Assembly (NCBI RefSeq): GCF_025370105.1 | Contig: NZ_JANQBK010000001.1 | Coordinates: 62,001 to 126,000, forward strand | Length of the DNA stretch: 64,000 nt | Direction of reading: 5' to 3' | From: Sphingomonas hylomeconis | GTDB taxonomy: Bacteria > Pseudomonadota > Alphaproteobacteria > Sphingomonadales > Sphingomonadaceae | Shown: piece by piece, positions 45,475-54,679 of the stretch | Layout of the letters: the number at the start of each line of letters is the position of its first letter | Position numbering within the stretch: the stretch's first letter is position 1 | Notes under the pieces: model-generated | What the model saw: the letters and a program-made list of their open reading frames with translations, nothing else | Told to the model about the DNA's origin: nothing | Database searches by the model: none | Position numbers and translations under genes: made by a program

Positions 45475-45551
45475 GTTCTCCCGTGAAGCAGGAGCCCAGG
45501 GTAACAAAAGACTGCGCTCCGGGCTCTGGACTCCTGCGTTCGCAGGAGAAC
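45475..45551. repeat. Paired palindromic element upstream of proB
   Basis: The right hairpin ACTCCTGCGTTCGCAGGAG ends in AAC; the left end GTTCTCCCGTGAAGCAGGAG has mismatches in its stem. Both halves carry CCCAG / CTGGA flanks in inverted orientation. Better-preserved copies lie between pstS and phoR and inside the HprK-like cassette. Confidence 0.7.
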
Positions 45552-45607
45552 AATAGGGCTATGGCGGTACCGGCAACCCGCCGAACAGATTCGGGGCTAC
45601 GAAGGAG

Positions 45608-46186
45608 TCAATCGAGCGCGAATATCTCGCTGTGGGGGATCGTGACGCCGAGCGACGGGATCGGAATGCCGCTTTGGCCCGAAAACATGCTGTCCATCCA
45701 GCCAATCGGCGACTGGCGCTCGATCGTTCGACACATCTCATTGGCGGTATCCACGAACGCAATTGTCTGCACGCTGGGGATGGACTTATATTCTTCCAGC
45801 TTGGTGCCCTGATCAAACGTCGCCGTCGTGCGCGACAGGATTTCGACGATCACCTTCGGGTTGTCGAGCGTCTTGGCCTGCGTCAGCATATCCCGTGGCG
45901 GCTGATCGCAATAGATGCTGATGTCGGGATAGCGTAGATCAATGTCGCTTACGCGAAGCGCCATCTCCGAACCATATGGACGGCAGGATGTGCCGCGCAG
46001 CTTGTGACGAAGCCAAACAAGGATGTTGCCCTGCACCCAGGCATGTGGCTCGGTGCCGCCGGTCATCATGTAGATGACCCCGTTATCCAGCTCGAATTTC
46101 TTGTCGGTGCCGAAGTCCATTGCCAGGAATTCGTCCGCCGTGATCGGTCGATAGGCTGGATCGTGCCGCATAACCCAGGATACCAT
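45608..46186 (-). CDS. Uma2-family putative nuclease (DUF820)
   Basis: The 192-residue product has the Uma2 pattern: ITADEFLAMDFGTDKKFELD, DIDLRYPDISIYC, and VIVEILSRTTATFDQGTKLEEY, which together form a PD-(D/E)XK-like core (Asp, Glu and Lys candidates). The cellular role of Uma2 proteins is unknown. Codon use is less GC-rich than in the neighbours, and it interrupts the proB-obgE pair, so recent gain is possible. ATG 46186 is used; ATG 46171, which begins MRHDPAYRPIT, is also plausible. A palindromic element lies downstream. Confidence 0.83.
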   Translation of the reverse strand: MVSWVMRHDPAYRPITADEFLAMDFGTDKKFELDNGVIYMMTGGTEPHAWVQGNILVWLRHKLRGTSCRPYGSEMALRVSDIDLRYPDISIYCDQPPRDMLTQAKTLDNPKVIVEILSRTTATFDQGTKLEEYKSIPSVQTIAFVDTANEMCRTIERQSPIGWMDSMFSGQSGIPIPSLGVTIPHSEIFALD

Positions 46187-46222
46187 GGAGACGGTCGACC
46201 GGTAAAGTTGGCTATCCGGCCC

Positions 46223-47314
<1,092 letters not shown>

Positions 47315-47902
47315 TCAGGCGGCCGGCACGCTGACATGCGCGGCGATCAGCGTCTGCAGCGCCAGTTCGCGTGCCGAGGTGCGCGGCAGGCCCAGCGCCT
47401 TGGCCATCGGCCCGCCGAGCAGCGCATCGCCGAGCGCGGTCAGCACGAGCTGCAGCGTTTCCTCATGGATCGAGGTCCGGCCCGGCGCATGGCCTTCTGA
47501 CAGGTCGTCGACCAGCTTGTGGATCGCCTCGAGGATCGGGTCGAGCGCATCCTCGTTCCCGGTCAGGATCATCCAGCTCGCCATCGCGCCAGCGCCGCGC
47601 GCGAACGCATCGAACGTCATGTCGACCACTTCGCGCGGATCCTGATCGCCGGCGCGCGCGCGTTTTGCCGCGTCGCCGATCTGCGCAGTAATCGTGCCGG
47701 CGAGATGCGCGATCAGCGCCTTCTGCAGATCCGCCGCCGAGCCGAAATGGTGCAGCAGATTGGCGTGCGTCCGCCCGATCCGCGCCGCTACTGCCTTCAA
47801 GGTCACGGCCTGCGGCCCATCTTCGACGAGCAGCGCGCGCGCCGCCTCGATCGCCGCTTCACGTGATTGTTCGGGAGAGAGCCGGCGGCGGGCTATTGAC
47901 AT
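47315..47902 (-). CDS. TetR-family transcriptional regulator
   Basis: The 195-residue product has an N-terminal helix-turn-helix region (QAVTLKAVAARIGRTHANLL, HHFGSAADLQKALI) of TetR type and an unconserved ligand domain. It is divergent from the di-iron hydrolase-like gene, and a consensus promoter for that gene overlaps its start codon, so it probably represses its neighbour. The ligand is unknown. Confidence 0.9.
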   Translation of the reverse strand: MSIARRRLSPEQSREAAIEAARALLVEDGPQAVTLKAVAARIGRTHANLLHHFGSAADLQKALIAHLAGTITAQIGDAAKRARAGDQDPREVVDMTFDAFARGAGAMASWMILTGNEDALDPILEAIHKLVDDLSEGHAPGRTSIHEETLQLVLTALGDALLGGPMAKALGLPRTSARELALQTLIAAHVSVPAA

Positions 47903-47924
47903 GAGTGTAAGTAAAACCTAGAAT
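47896..47924 (+). promoter_or_regulatory. Sigma-70-type promoter for the hydrolase gene
   Basis: A perfect -35 box TTGACA and a -10 box TAGAAT are separated by exactly 17 bases. The -35 box overlaps the start codon of the divergent TetR gene, so TetR binding between the genes could block both. No clear operator palindrome was identified. Confidence 0.6.
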
Positions 47925-47967
47925 GATGGGCAATGGCGACTGTCGTCTCTTTCTGTTCGAGGTTTTC

Positions 47968-48837
47968 ATGACGAAAGCAACTACTCCGGCGGATCTGACG
48001 ATCACGCCGCGCGATCTACGGTTCGGCCGGGGCACGCAGATGCGGCGCTGGTGGCTGAACGACGATCCCTATGCGACCGCGTTCTACAACGCCTTGTCGG
48101 TGACCTTCCCCAAGGGCGAGGGTTTCTTCGTCGATAGCGTGCGCGCGTTTCGCGACGGCACGCCGCCGCAACTGCGCAGCGAAATCCAGGCGTTCATCAA
48201 GCAGGAAGTGATTCATACGCGCGAGCATGTCGCTTTCAACCGCCACGTCACCGATCAGGGCTATGACGTCGCGCCGCTGGAACGCGATCTCGATGCCGCG
48301 CTGGCGCTGACCAAGGGCAAGCCGGCGATCGCCAGCCTGGCGGCGACGATGGCACTCGAACATTTCACCGCAATGCTCGCGCACCAGCTGATCGCCAATC
48401 CCAAGCATCTCGCCGGTGGCGACGAACAGGCGGCAGCGCTGTGGCGCTGGCATGCGGCGGAGGAGATCGAGCATAAGGGCGTGGCCTATGATACCTGGCT
48501 GCATGCGACGCGGGACTGGAGCCGCTGGCAGCGCTGGAAGATCAAGTCGATCGTGATGGTCGCGACGACGATCAAATTCTTCCAGGGCCGTCGCCGCGGC
48601 ATGCTCGAACTGCTGCGGCAGGACGGGCTGACCGGGCCCAAGGTGTGGGCGCGGCTGGCTTGGTATGCGTTCGGCAATCCGGGCATGGCGCGCAAGATTC
48701 TCGGCGCGTGGATCGCCTTCTTCCTGCCTGGCTTCCACCCGTGGAACCACGACGATCGCAAGCTGATCGCGCTCGCCGAAAGCGATTATGCCGCGGCGGT
48801 GCTGCCGCGCGCCCAGAAGATCGCGGTCGCGGCCTGA
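47968..48837 (+). CDS. Metal-dependent hydrolase family protein (PF10118-type)
   Basis: The 289-residue product has many His/Glu pairs suited to a metal centre: IKQEVIHTREHVAFNRHV near residue 88, MALEHFTAMLAHQL, and RWHAAEEIEHKGVAYDTW. These fit the predicted metal-dependent hydrolase family (PF10118), whose substrate is unknown. The pattern E-x-x-H repeated in helices is ferritin-like. ATG 47968 is used because the family N-terminus (LTITPRDLRF) follows soon after. It is probably controlled by the divergent TetR protein. Confidence 0.85.
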   Translation: MTKATTPADLTITPRDLRFGRGTQMRRWWLNDDPYATAFYNALSVTFPKGEGFFVDSVRAFRDGTPPQLRSEIQAFIKQEVIHTREHVAFNRHVTDQGYDVAPLERDLDAALALTKGKPAIASLAATMALEHFTAMLAHQLIANPKHLAGGDEQAAALWRWHAAEEIEHKGVAYDTWLHATRDWSRWQRWKIKSIVMVATTIKFFQGRRRGMLELLRQDGLTGPKVWARLAWYAFGNPGMARKILGAWIAFFLPGFHPWNHDDRKLIALAESDYAAAVLPRAQKIAVAA

Positions 48838-48845
48838 TCCACGGC

Positions 48846-48940
48846 CGTCACCCCCGCGCAGGCGGGGGCCTATCACTGCCCGTTTCATATGCTAGCTTAT
48901 GCGGATGCAGCGATAGGCCCCTGCCTGCGCAGGGGTGACG
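48846..48940. repeat. Paired palindromic element left of the GIY-YIG gene
   Basis: Two 34-base arms are inverted copies with three mismatches. The left arm begins CGTCACCCCCGCGCAGGCGG and the right arm, on the other strand, CGTCACCCCTGCGCAGGCAG. Within each arm the hairpin stem is kept by paired changes (CCCCC/GGGGG against CCCCT/AGGGG). The right end stops ten bases before the preferred GIY-YIG start and overlaps an alternative GTG start. Confidence 0.9.
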
Positions 48941-48949
48941 GGTGGGGGC

Positions 48950-49234
48950 GTGGCGGGCTACGTTTACATCATGACGAATGGGCCGAGCGGTACGCTGTAT
49001 ATCGGCGTTACCAGCGATATCGTCCGGCGCGTCTGGCAGCATCGGGAGGGGACGGGTTCGGCGTTTTGTCGGGAGCATGGGCTCAAGCGGTTAGTGCTAG
49101 TCGAGACCTATCCTTCGATCGCTGACGCGATCGCTCGCGAAAAGGCGCTCAAGAAATGGAAGCGTTCTTGGAAGCTCAACCTGATCGGTCGAGCCAATAG
49201 CGACTGGGCGGATTTGTGGGAGGTCATCGCCTAA
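48950..49234 (+). CDS. Solo GIY-YIG nuclease-domain protein
   Basis: The 94-residue product is almost only a GIY-YIG domain: GYVYIMTNGPSGTLYIGVTS supplies the two beta strands of the GIY-YIG motif (here VYI and YIG). Next come RRVWQHREGTGSAFCREHGL with the catalytic Arg and VETYPSIADAIAREKALKKW with the Glu. It matches the small YhbQ/UPF0213-like group, whose biological role is not well defined. GTG 48950 is used; GTG 48935 lies inside the repeat and would add five residues. The gene is bracketed by two copies of one repeat, ten bases from the left copy and seven from the right. Confidence 0.85.
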   Translation: MAGYVYIMTNGPSGTLYIGVTSDIVRRVWQHREGTGSAFCREHGLKRLVLVETYPSIADAIAREKALKKWKRSWKLNLIGRANSDWADLWEVIA

Positions 49235-49241
49235 CCCGGTA

Positions 49242-49335
49242 CGTCACCCCTGCGAAGGCAGGGGCCTATCGCTATCTCCGCACGCACCAACGCTAAACGA
49301 GACAGCGATAGGCTCCTGCCTTCGCAGGAGTGACG
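49242..49335. repeat. Paired palindromic element right of the GIY-YIG gene
   Basis: The two 32-base arms are inverted copies: CGTCACCCCTGCGAAGGCAG on the left and CGTCACTCCTGCGAAGGCAG on the other strand at the right. The C-to-T change is matched by G-to-A on the other side of the stem. It is the same family as the left copy and begins seven bases after the GIY-YIG stop. Confidence 0.9.
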
Positions 49336-49344
49336 AGCTGAGAG

Positions 49345-49893
49345 TCAGGCCGCCAACCTTTCCTCGCATCGTCGCCCTTCGTCGAGATCGAGCTCGAACA
49401 CCGCGCAGGGCACATCAGCGCCGCGTGCGCGCGAATGGCGCGGTTCGACCCGCCCGGTGAAGTGAAAGCCGAGCTTGGTCAGCACGCGGCCGGAGGCAGG
49501 ATTGTCGATGAAATGGCCGGCATGCAGCCGGCGCAGCCCCATGGCATGGCGCGCGATCTCGATCACCTGCCGTCCCGCCTCGGTGGCATAGCCGCGACCC
49601 CAGGCGTCGGGTGTCAGCCAATAGCCGAATTCCGCTTCGCCATCCGTCGCGGGATCGATGGCGATGCCGCCGATCAGCCGCGGCGCTTGCGCCGGCGATT
49701 CGAAGATCAGGAAGTTTGGCGTCGTCGCGCCGCGGGGCATCGCCAGGAACGATTCGGCATCGTCGAGTGCATAGGGCCAGGGCGCACGCGCCAGCTTGTC
49801 GACGACCTGCTCGTGGCCGATCGCCGCGGCCAGCGCGGGGGCATCTTCAGGCCAGCCGGGCCTGAGCGTCAGTCTCTTGGTACGAGCGAACAT
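49345..49893 (-). CDS. GNAT-family N-acetyltransferase (RimJ/RimL-like)
   Basis: The 182-residue product has the GNAT core of the RimJ/RimL group: TKRLTLRPGWPEDAPALAAA at the start, IGGIAIDPATDGEAEFGYWL, WGRGYATEAGRQVIEIARHA (acetyl-CoA loop), and IDNPASGRVLTKLGFHFTGR. The substrate is unknown. ATG 49893 has GGAGAG upstream. The stop lies nine bases from the right GIY-YIG element. Confidence 0.88.
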   Translation of the reverse strand: MFARTKRLTLRPGWPEDAPALAAAIGHEQVVDKLARAPWPYALDDAESFLAMPRGATTPNFLIFESPAQAPRLIGGIAIDPATDGEAEFGYWLTPDAWGRGYATEAGRQVIEIARHAMGLRRLHAGHFIDNPASGRVLTKLGFHFTGRVEPRHSRARGADVPCAVFELDLDEGRRCEERLAA

Positions 49894-49967
49894 CGTTACT
49901 CTCCTCGTGTGCGGTCGGCCAAGCACGTCCACGTGACGCGCCGGCGACAGGGCAGGGGAGGGAGCAA

Positions 49968-50003
49968 TAAAAAAGGGAGCCGGGGTGGACCCGTCTCCCT
50001 TGT
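49968..50003 (-). terminator. Rho-independent terminator of rplU-rpmA
   Basis: On the minus strand AAGGGAG pairs with CTCCCTT around a G/C inner stem, followed by TTTTATT. It begins about 60 bases after the rpmA stop. Confidence 0.75.
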
Positions 50004-50062
50004 TCGGACCGCTTGCGCAGACCCGGGTCACCCTGGTGGGCAACCCGGCTGGTTACCCGATG

Positions 50063-50335
50063 TTATTCGGCAGCAATCGCTACCGGCATGTCGACCGAGC
50101 AGAATTTGCGGCCGAGCTTGCCTTCCTTGAACGTCACGCGGCCTTCGGTCAGCGCGAACAGGGTGTGATCCTTGCCCATGCCGACATTGGTGCCGGGATA
50201 GAATTTGGTGCCGCGCTGACGCACGAGAATGTTGCCCGGGACGACCGATTCGCCACCGAACTTCTTCACGCCAAGGCGACGACCGGCCGAATCGCGACCG
50301 TTGCGCGATGAACCGCCTGCTTTCTTATGTGCCAT
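50063..50335 (-). CDS. rpmA: 50S ribosomal protein L27
   Basis: L27 reaches toward the peptidyl-transferase centre of the 50S subunit. The 90-residue product begins [20 protein letters not shown] and continues with [20 protein letters not shown], a near-complete family match. The rplU-rpmA pair is a standard operon, here with 13 bases between them. obgE often follows in other bacteria but is separate here. Confidence 0.98.
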   Translation of the reverse strand: MAHKKAGGSSRNGRDSAGRRLGVKKFGGESVVPGNILVRQRGTKFYPGTNVGMGKDHTLFALTEGRVTFKEGKLGRKFCSVDMPVAIAAE

Positions 50336-50348
50336 CTCGAACTACTCC

Positions 50349-50720
50349 TTACGCCTGAGCGGCCGGGGCTTCGGCGCCCGTCGCATCGGTGGTCGGCTTG
50401 TCAGCCTTCTTCTCTGCCTTGTGATCACCGATCGCGGTGATGCGCAGGATCGTGTGCTGCTGGCGATGGCCGTTCTTGCGGCGATAGTTCTGCCGGCGAC
50501 GCTTCTTGAAGACGACGATCTTGTCAGCCTTCGCCTGCGCGATGATCTCGGCGGAGACCAACAGGCCCTCGACTGACTGGAGCTCCGAGCCTTCGCCAGC
50601 GAGCAGCACGTCGCTCAACGAGATCGACGATCCTGCTTCACCATCGAGCTTCTCGACGACGATCTTGTCTCCGGCGGCGACGCGGTATTGCTTGCCGCCT
50701 GTGCGCACGACTGCGAACAT
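50349..50720 (-). CDS. rplU: 50S ribosomal protein L21
   Basis: L21 is a 23S rRNA-binding protein. The 123-residue product begins [20 protein letters not shown] and has [20 protein letters not shown], the conserved basic RNA-binding segment. The C-terminal Lys/Ala-rich tail is longer than in E. coli (103 residues), as is usual in alphaproteobacteria. It is the first gene of rplU-rpmA. Confidence 0.98.
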   Translation of the reverse strand: MFAVVRTGGKQYRVAAGDKIVVEKLDGEAGSSISLSDVLLAGEGSELQSVEGLLVSAEIIAQAKADKIVVFKKRRRQNYRRKNGHRQQHTILRITAIGDHKAEKKADKPTTDATGAEAPAAQA

Positions 50721-50784
50721 GGCCTACATCACTTTCAAAATAACGAGCCCCACGTCGAGCAAGCCCGACGCGGGAAAGAAGCGC

Positions 50785-50813
50785 CAGCTAAGTCAGGGCG
50801 GCGCTGCTGTCAA
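50785..50813 (-). promoter_or_regulatory. Sigma-70-type promoter of rplU-rpmA
   Basis: On the minus strand a perfect -35 TTGACA is followed after 17 bases by TAGCTG, a moderate -10 box. This leaves a leader of about 60 bases before the rplU ATG. Confidence 0.5.
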
Positions 50814-51192
50814 CCGAAACGGTGTGCTTTGCGCCGTGTCGCGACGCGACACCGTCGCGTGACATTTCGGACGGTGCGCCGCGCCGCGACGATGGGGACA
50901 TTCGGATAACCGCATAGGATGGTTGAGAGAAGCGGGCAGGGCGCGCGCGATGATTACATAGGGGCTCTGGCAAGCGTCGGCCGCATTCCACCCTTTCGAT
51001 CGCTACCGGTATCTTCCGCCGCGCTAACAGCGCCGGCGCGCGCAGGTTGCTGCGACCGATGCCGCGCTGCCGACGGCAGTCGCCGCCGAGGCCGAGTCGC
51101 TCCAGGACAAGATGATCGCAAGCGGCACGCGCGTGGCGAATCGCGCTGGCGCGAGGCCCCCATTTTGGGCCTGGTGCCGGTTCCGGCGGCGG
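50814..51192. other. Intergenic region without a confident gene
   Basis: The gap between the rplU promoter and hspQ has no ORF with plausible coding structure. A stretch near 51045-51150 has some codon-like pattern (VAATDAALPTAVAAEAES in one frame), but upstream and downstream stops and the lack of a start make it at best a gene remnant. I see no RNA gene and no clear repeat element in it. Confidence 0.5.
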
Positions 51193-51573
51193 CTAGTGCC
51201 GGTGCTGCGGGCGCAGTGTGTAACGGCCGTCGGCATAGTCGGTGAACAGGCCGTGGATCGCCGGATGGTCGACCGGCTCGTCGCTGTCGTCGGGGATCAG
51301 GTTCTGCTGACTGACATAGGCGATATAGCTCGATTCCATATTCTCGGCGAGCAGGTGGTAGAAGGGCTGGTCCTTCTTCGGGCGGATGTCCTCAGGGATC
51401 GAATCATACCATTCCTCGCTATTGGCGAAGATCGGATCAACATCGAAGATCACGCCGCGGAAATCGAACATGCGGTGGCGCACGATCTCGCCGATGCCGA
51501 AGCGCGCATGGGCGATCGGCGGCAGCGGGATGGTCGCATCGGCGGGCGTCATGGGAATGTGTGAGCGGGACAT
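51193..51573 (-). CDS. hspQ: Heat shock protein HspQ (YccV-like)
   Basis: The 126-residue product has the YccV core: ARFGIGEIVRHRMFDFRGVI, FDVDPIFANSEEWYDSIPED, PFYHLLAENMESSYIAYVSQ and DHPAIHGLF. HspQ in enterobacteria binds hemimethylated DNA and modulates Lon protease. Alphaproteobacterial homologues are probably related to proteostasis. ATG 51573 is used; the internal ATG seven codons later is possible. Confidence 0.9.
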   Translation of the reverse strand: MSRSHIPMTPADATIPLPPIAHARFGIGEIVRHRMFDFRGVIFDVDPIFANSEEWYDSIPEDIRPKKDQPFYHLLAENMESSYIAYVSQQNLIPDDSDEPVDHPAIHGLFTDYADGRYTLRPQHRH

Positions 51574-51696
51574 ACAACTAATCTAATGTCCTTTTCGCGG
51601 TGCACAAGCTGGAGGCTTGCCACACCCCGATTAGTCGATTAGACGCCCGCCTTCATCGACCGATGCGGCCCCTCCAGGCGGCATCAAAGACCTCGC

Positions 51697-51786
<90 letters not shown>

Positions 51787-52062
51787 TTATTCCTGCTCGG
51801 GCGCCGCCCGGGCGGCCGGTCGATCTACCCGACCCGGCACAGCTCGGACGGTGCCGGCCAGGCCCGCCGCAGCATCGCCCGCTATGGACATCGGCGATCG
51901 GCGCGACTAACAGGCGTGCAAATTCAGGCCTGGGATTTTCTTGGATATTCGTCGCCGTGCGGCGGATGTGATCCTCGATTTCGGCCGTTTTTTGATCCAT
52001 CCTGCAGCGGACGCCCTTCCGCCGCATTCTGAACGACAAGTGCCCGAAAGGCCCAGATACGA

Positions 52063-52392
52063 ATGGCGTACAAGGAACCGACTTTCCAGGATCGCGCAGC
52101 GCTCGCTGCCCAGGCCAAGCAGAAGGCGCTGGAGAAGCTGAAGGCGAAGCCGCAGATCGATCCGGAGGTTGCCGCCGCGCGCGCCGCTGCACGTCAGGCG
52201 CGCGAAGCCAAGGAATTGCAGCGTCGCGCCGAAAAGGCCGCCGCGATCGAACAGGCCCGGCTCGACAAGATCGCCAAGGCCGAAGCCGAGCTGGCCGCGA
52301 TCGAGGCCGAGAAGCAGCGGCTGATCGATGCCGACATCGCCGCCAAGGCCGCCCGCGATGCGCGCTATGCGGCACGCAAGGCGAAGCGTTAA
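52063..52392 (+). CDS. DUF6481-type charged helical protein
   Basis: The 109-residue product begins MAYKEPTFQDRAALAAQAKQ and continues as an Ala/Lys/Glu/Arg-rich, fully helical protein with strong coiled-coil character (for example ARLDKIAKAEAELAAIEAEK). It ends in a basic tail RYAARKAKR. This fits the DUF6481 family of sphingomonads, of unknown function. It could bind nucleic acid or another coiled coil; this is only a guess from charge. It follows tRNA-Ser by 276 bases, a gap in which nothing is evident. Confidence 0.83.
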   Translation: MAYKEPTFQDRAALAAQAKQKALEKLKAKPQIDPEVAAARAAARQAREAKELQRRAEKAAAIEQARLDKIAKAEAELAAIEAEKQRLIDADIAAKAARDARYAARKAKR

Positions 52393-52541
52393 TCCTGACC
52401 CTATACGGTCCTGCTGCCGCTCCGCAGGATCGCTTCCAGCCGCTGAGTGACCGCGCGCGGTGTCGCGCGGTCAGCGATCACGGGAAATAGACCCGGCCGA
52501 CGCGCATCGGCCCGGCGCAGCGCCGGGCCGGCGTCCTCCGG

Positions 52542-53441
52542 TCAGCCGCCCTGCAGCTTTTTCAGGATGCTCATCGACTGTTCGGCGCCGTTCTGCGGCG
52601 TCATTTCGCCGGTACGATCGGTGATCTCTGCCCAATGTGCAGCGATGCCTTCAGGCGACAGATCGTCTCCCGTGAGCAACTTGCCCTGCGTCAGCGTCAC
52701 ATAGGCGGCCTGGAACACGCCGGCGCCGGCGCCGACGATCATGTTGGTCGGCGCCTCCTCCGATACCAGATACAGCGCGGCAGGCGCGACCTTATCGGGC
52801 GAGAAAGCGGCGAAGGCCTCGGCCGGGAACAGATCCTCGGTCATCCGCGTGCCTGCGGTCGGCGCGATCGTGTTGACCTTGATATTGTTCTTGGCGCCTT
52901 CGATCGCCAGCGTCTTGGTCAGCCCGGCAAGGCCGAGCTTGGCCGCGCCGTAATTGGCCTGGCCGAAATTGCCGTACAGGCCGGTCGACGAGGCGGTCAT
53001 CAGGATGCGGCCGTAATTCTGCGCGCGCATGCCTTCCCACACCGCCTTGGTGACGTTGGCCGAGCCGTTCAGGTGGACATCGACGACGAACCTGAAATCG
53101 GCCGGCTCCATCTTGGCGAAGCTCTTGTCGCGCAACACGCCGGCATTGTTGATGACGATATGGACGCCGCCCCAGGCCTCGGTCGCCTTGGCGACCATTT
53201 CCACCATCTGCTCGTATTCGGTGACGCTGCCGCCGTTCGACATGGCGATGCCGCCGGCTGCCTCGATCTCCTCGACGACCTTCAGCGCGGCATCGCTGTG
53301 GCCGGTGCCATCGCGCGTGCCGCCGAGATCGTTGACGACGACCTTCGCGCCGCGCCTGGCGAGTTCGAGCGCATAGGCCCGGCCGAGGCCGCCGCCGGCG
53401 CCGGTGACAACGGCGACTTTGTCATCAAAACGGATGGTCAT
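52542..53441 (-). CDS. Short-chain dehydrogenase of the multifunctional-enzyme type 2 group
   Basis: The 299-residue product is a classical SDR with NAD motif VVTGAGGGLGRAYALELARR, NNAGVLRD, catalytic Ser region MTASSTGLYGNFGQANYGAA (Ser, Tyr-xxx-Lys), and IAPTAGTRMTEDLFP. The sequence pattern KVVVNDLGGTRDGTG and the extended C-terminus are typical of the (3R)-hydroxyacyl-CoA dehydrogenase part of peroxisomal-type beta-oxidation enzymes. The exact substrate is unknown. It is a single transcription unit. Confidence 0.87.
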   Translation of the reverse strand: MTIRFDDKVAVVTGAGGGLGRAYALELARRGAKVVVNDLGGTRDGTGHSDAALKVVEEIEAAGGIAMSNGGSVTEYEQMVEMVAKATEAWGGVHIVINNAGVLRDKSFAKMEPADFRFVVDVHLNGSANVTKAVWEGMRAQNYGRILMTASSTGLYGNFGQANYGAAKLGLAGLTKTLAIEGAKNNIKVNTIAPTAGTRMTEDLFPAEAFAAFSPDKVAPAALYLVSEEAPTNMIVGAGAGVFQAAYVTLTQGKLLTGDDLSPEGIAAHWAEITDRTGEMTPQNGAEQSMSILKKLQGG

Positions 53442-53539
53442 GAAAAAAGCGCTCCCGAGATGTGGTGAGCGCTTTCCTAGGCCATCGATCGGCGCTGGCA
53501 AGAGGGACGGGCGCCACGCGGCGCCCGTCCCGGTATAGT

Positions 53540-53887
53540 TTACTTGCCGCCCGGGTTGATGCAGCTGTCCGTCACGGTCTTCGAGCAGCGCGGATAGCTG
53601 GCCTTCGGCGCCGGGGCCGGCGGCGGGGCGAGCGGGCCCATCGTCATGGTCGTGGTCGGCGCGGCACCGGGCATCGGGGCGGCGGGGTCTGCCGGCATCG
53701 GCATCGGCGCGGCAGGGTCAGCCGGCATCGGCGTCGTCGCGGCCGGATCGGCGGGCATGTCGGCCGGCGGAGTCTGCATTGTCGGATCGCCGGCGGGCGC
53801 CTGCATCGCGGGATCTGCCGCTGGCGGCGTGGTCTGCGCGAATGCGGGGGCGGCAAATGCCAACGCGGCAATGAGCATGATTTTCAT
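53540..53887 (-). CDS. Proline-rich secreted protein with PADPAAPMP repeats
   Basis: The product of about 115 residues has a signal peptide (MKIMLIAALAFAAPAFAQ) followed by imperfect repeats of MPADPAAPMP and related units through residues 25-75. It ends in YPRCSKTVTDSCINPGGK with two Cys that may form a disulfide. The C-terminal motif is common in small sphingomonad secreted proteins. The function is unknown. The start is one of two adjacent ATGs; AGGAGAAT lies upstream. Confidence 0.75.
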   Translation of the reverse strand: MKIMLIAALAFAAPAFAQTTPPAADPAMQAPAGDPTMQTPPADMPADPAATTPMPADPAAPMPMPADPAAPMPGAAPTTTMTMGPLAPPPAPAPKASYPRCSKTVTDSCINPGGK

Positions 53888-53985
53888 CACATATTCTCCT
53901 GTAAAAACGAGCGCGCCAATGGGGCGGTGCAGGTCAAACGCACATCCCCGGGCATTGCTCCATCGTTACGATAACGATTCGTCCG

Positions 53986-54678
53986 TCAGGCGCCGGTATC
54001 CAACGCATAACCTGCGGATCGCACGGTGCGGATGATGTCCGGCCGGTCCTCGCCGTTGATCGCCTTGCGCAGGCGACGGATGTGCACGTCGACGGTGCGC
54101 GATTCGATGTCGCTGTCGTGACCCCAAACCGCATCCAGCAGCCGTTCACGGGAAAAGACCCAGCCAGGATGTTCGAGGAAATGCTTCAGCAGGCGGAATT
54201 CGGTCGGCCCCAAGGGCACGACCTCGCCGCCGCGGCGGACCTTGTGGCCGACCGTGTCCATCTCGATGTCGGAATAGGTGAGCTGTTCGCCGGCGAGCGC
54301 CGGACGGACGCGGCGCAGCACGGCGCCGACGCGCGCGACCAGCTCGCGCGGGCTGAACGGCTTGGTGACATAATCGTCGGCGCCGGTTTCCAGCCCGCGC
54401 ACGCGATCTTCCTCCTCGCCGCGCGCGGTGAGCATGATGATTGGCACGTTCTGTGTTTCAGGCATGCGGCGCAGGCGTCGGCACACCTCGATCCCCGACA
54501 GGCTTTCGACCATCCAGTCGAGCAGCACGATATCGGGCGTCTTTTCCTTGGCGAGCAGCAGCGCTTCCTCGCCATCGGGGGTGTGCGCAATCTCGAAATC
54601 CTCGCGCTTGAAGTGATAGACGAGCAGTTCGGCCAGGGCCGCGTCGTCTTCCACCAGCAGCATCCGTGCGCGTGCCAT
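53986..54678 (-). CDS. phoB: Phosphate regulon response regulator PhoB
   Basis: PhoB activates the pho regulon when phosphate is scarce. The 230-residue product has a receiver domain with phosphoacceptor Asp in DIVLLDWMVESLSG, conserved Lys in VTKPFSPREL, and an OmpR-type winged helix (LGPTEFRLLKHFLEHPGWVF, DVHIRRLRKAIN). It is the last gene of pstS-pstC-pstA-pstB-phoU-phoB, one base after phoU. Its sensor PhoR is encoded upstream of pstS. Confidence 0.96.
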   Translation of the reverse strand: MARARMLLVEDDAALAELLVYHFKREDFEIAHTPDGEEALLLAKEKTPDIVLLDWMVESLSGIEVCRRLRRMPETQNVPIIMLTARGEEEDRVRGLETGADDYVTKPFSPRELVARVGAVLRRVRPALAGEQLTYSDIEMDTVGHKVRRGGEVVPLGPTEFRLLKHFLEHPGWVFSRERLLDAVWGHDSDIESRTVDVHIRRLRKAINGEDRPDIIRTVRSAGYALDTGA

Positions 54679-54679
54679 A

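Noticed and set aside
48950..49234. GIY-YIG gene as a homing or restriction endonuclease
   Set aside because: There is no intron, intein or methyltransferase nearby and no additional DNA-binding domain; the flanking palindromes point to another context.
50919..51245. Possible plus-strand gene between rplU and hspQ
   Set aside because: No ribosome-binding site, a Cys/Arg-rich composition unlike real proteins here, and overlap with hspQ. At best a remnant.
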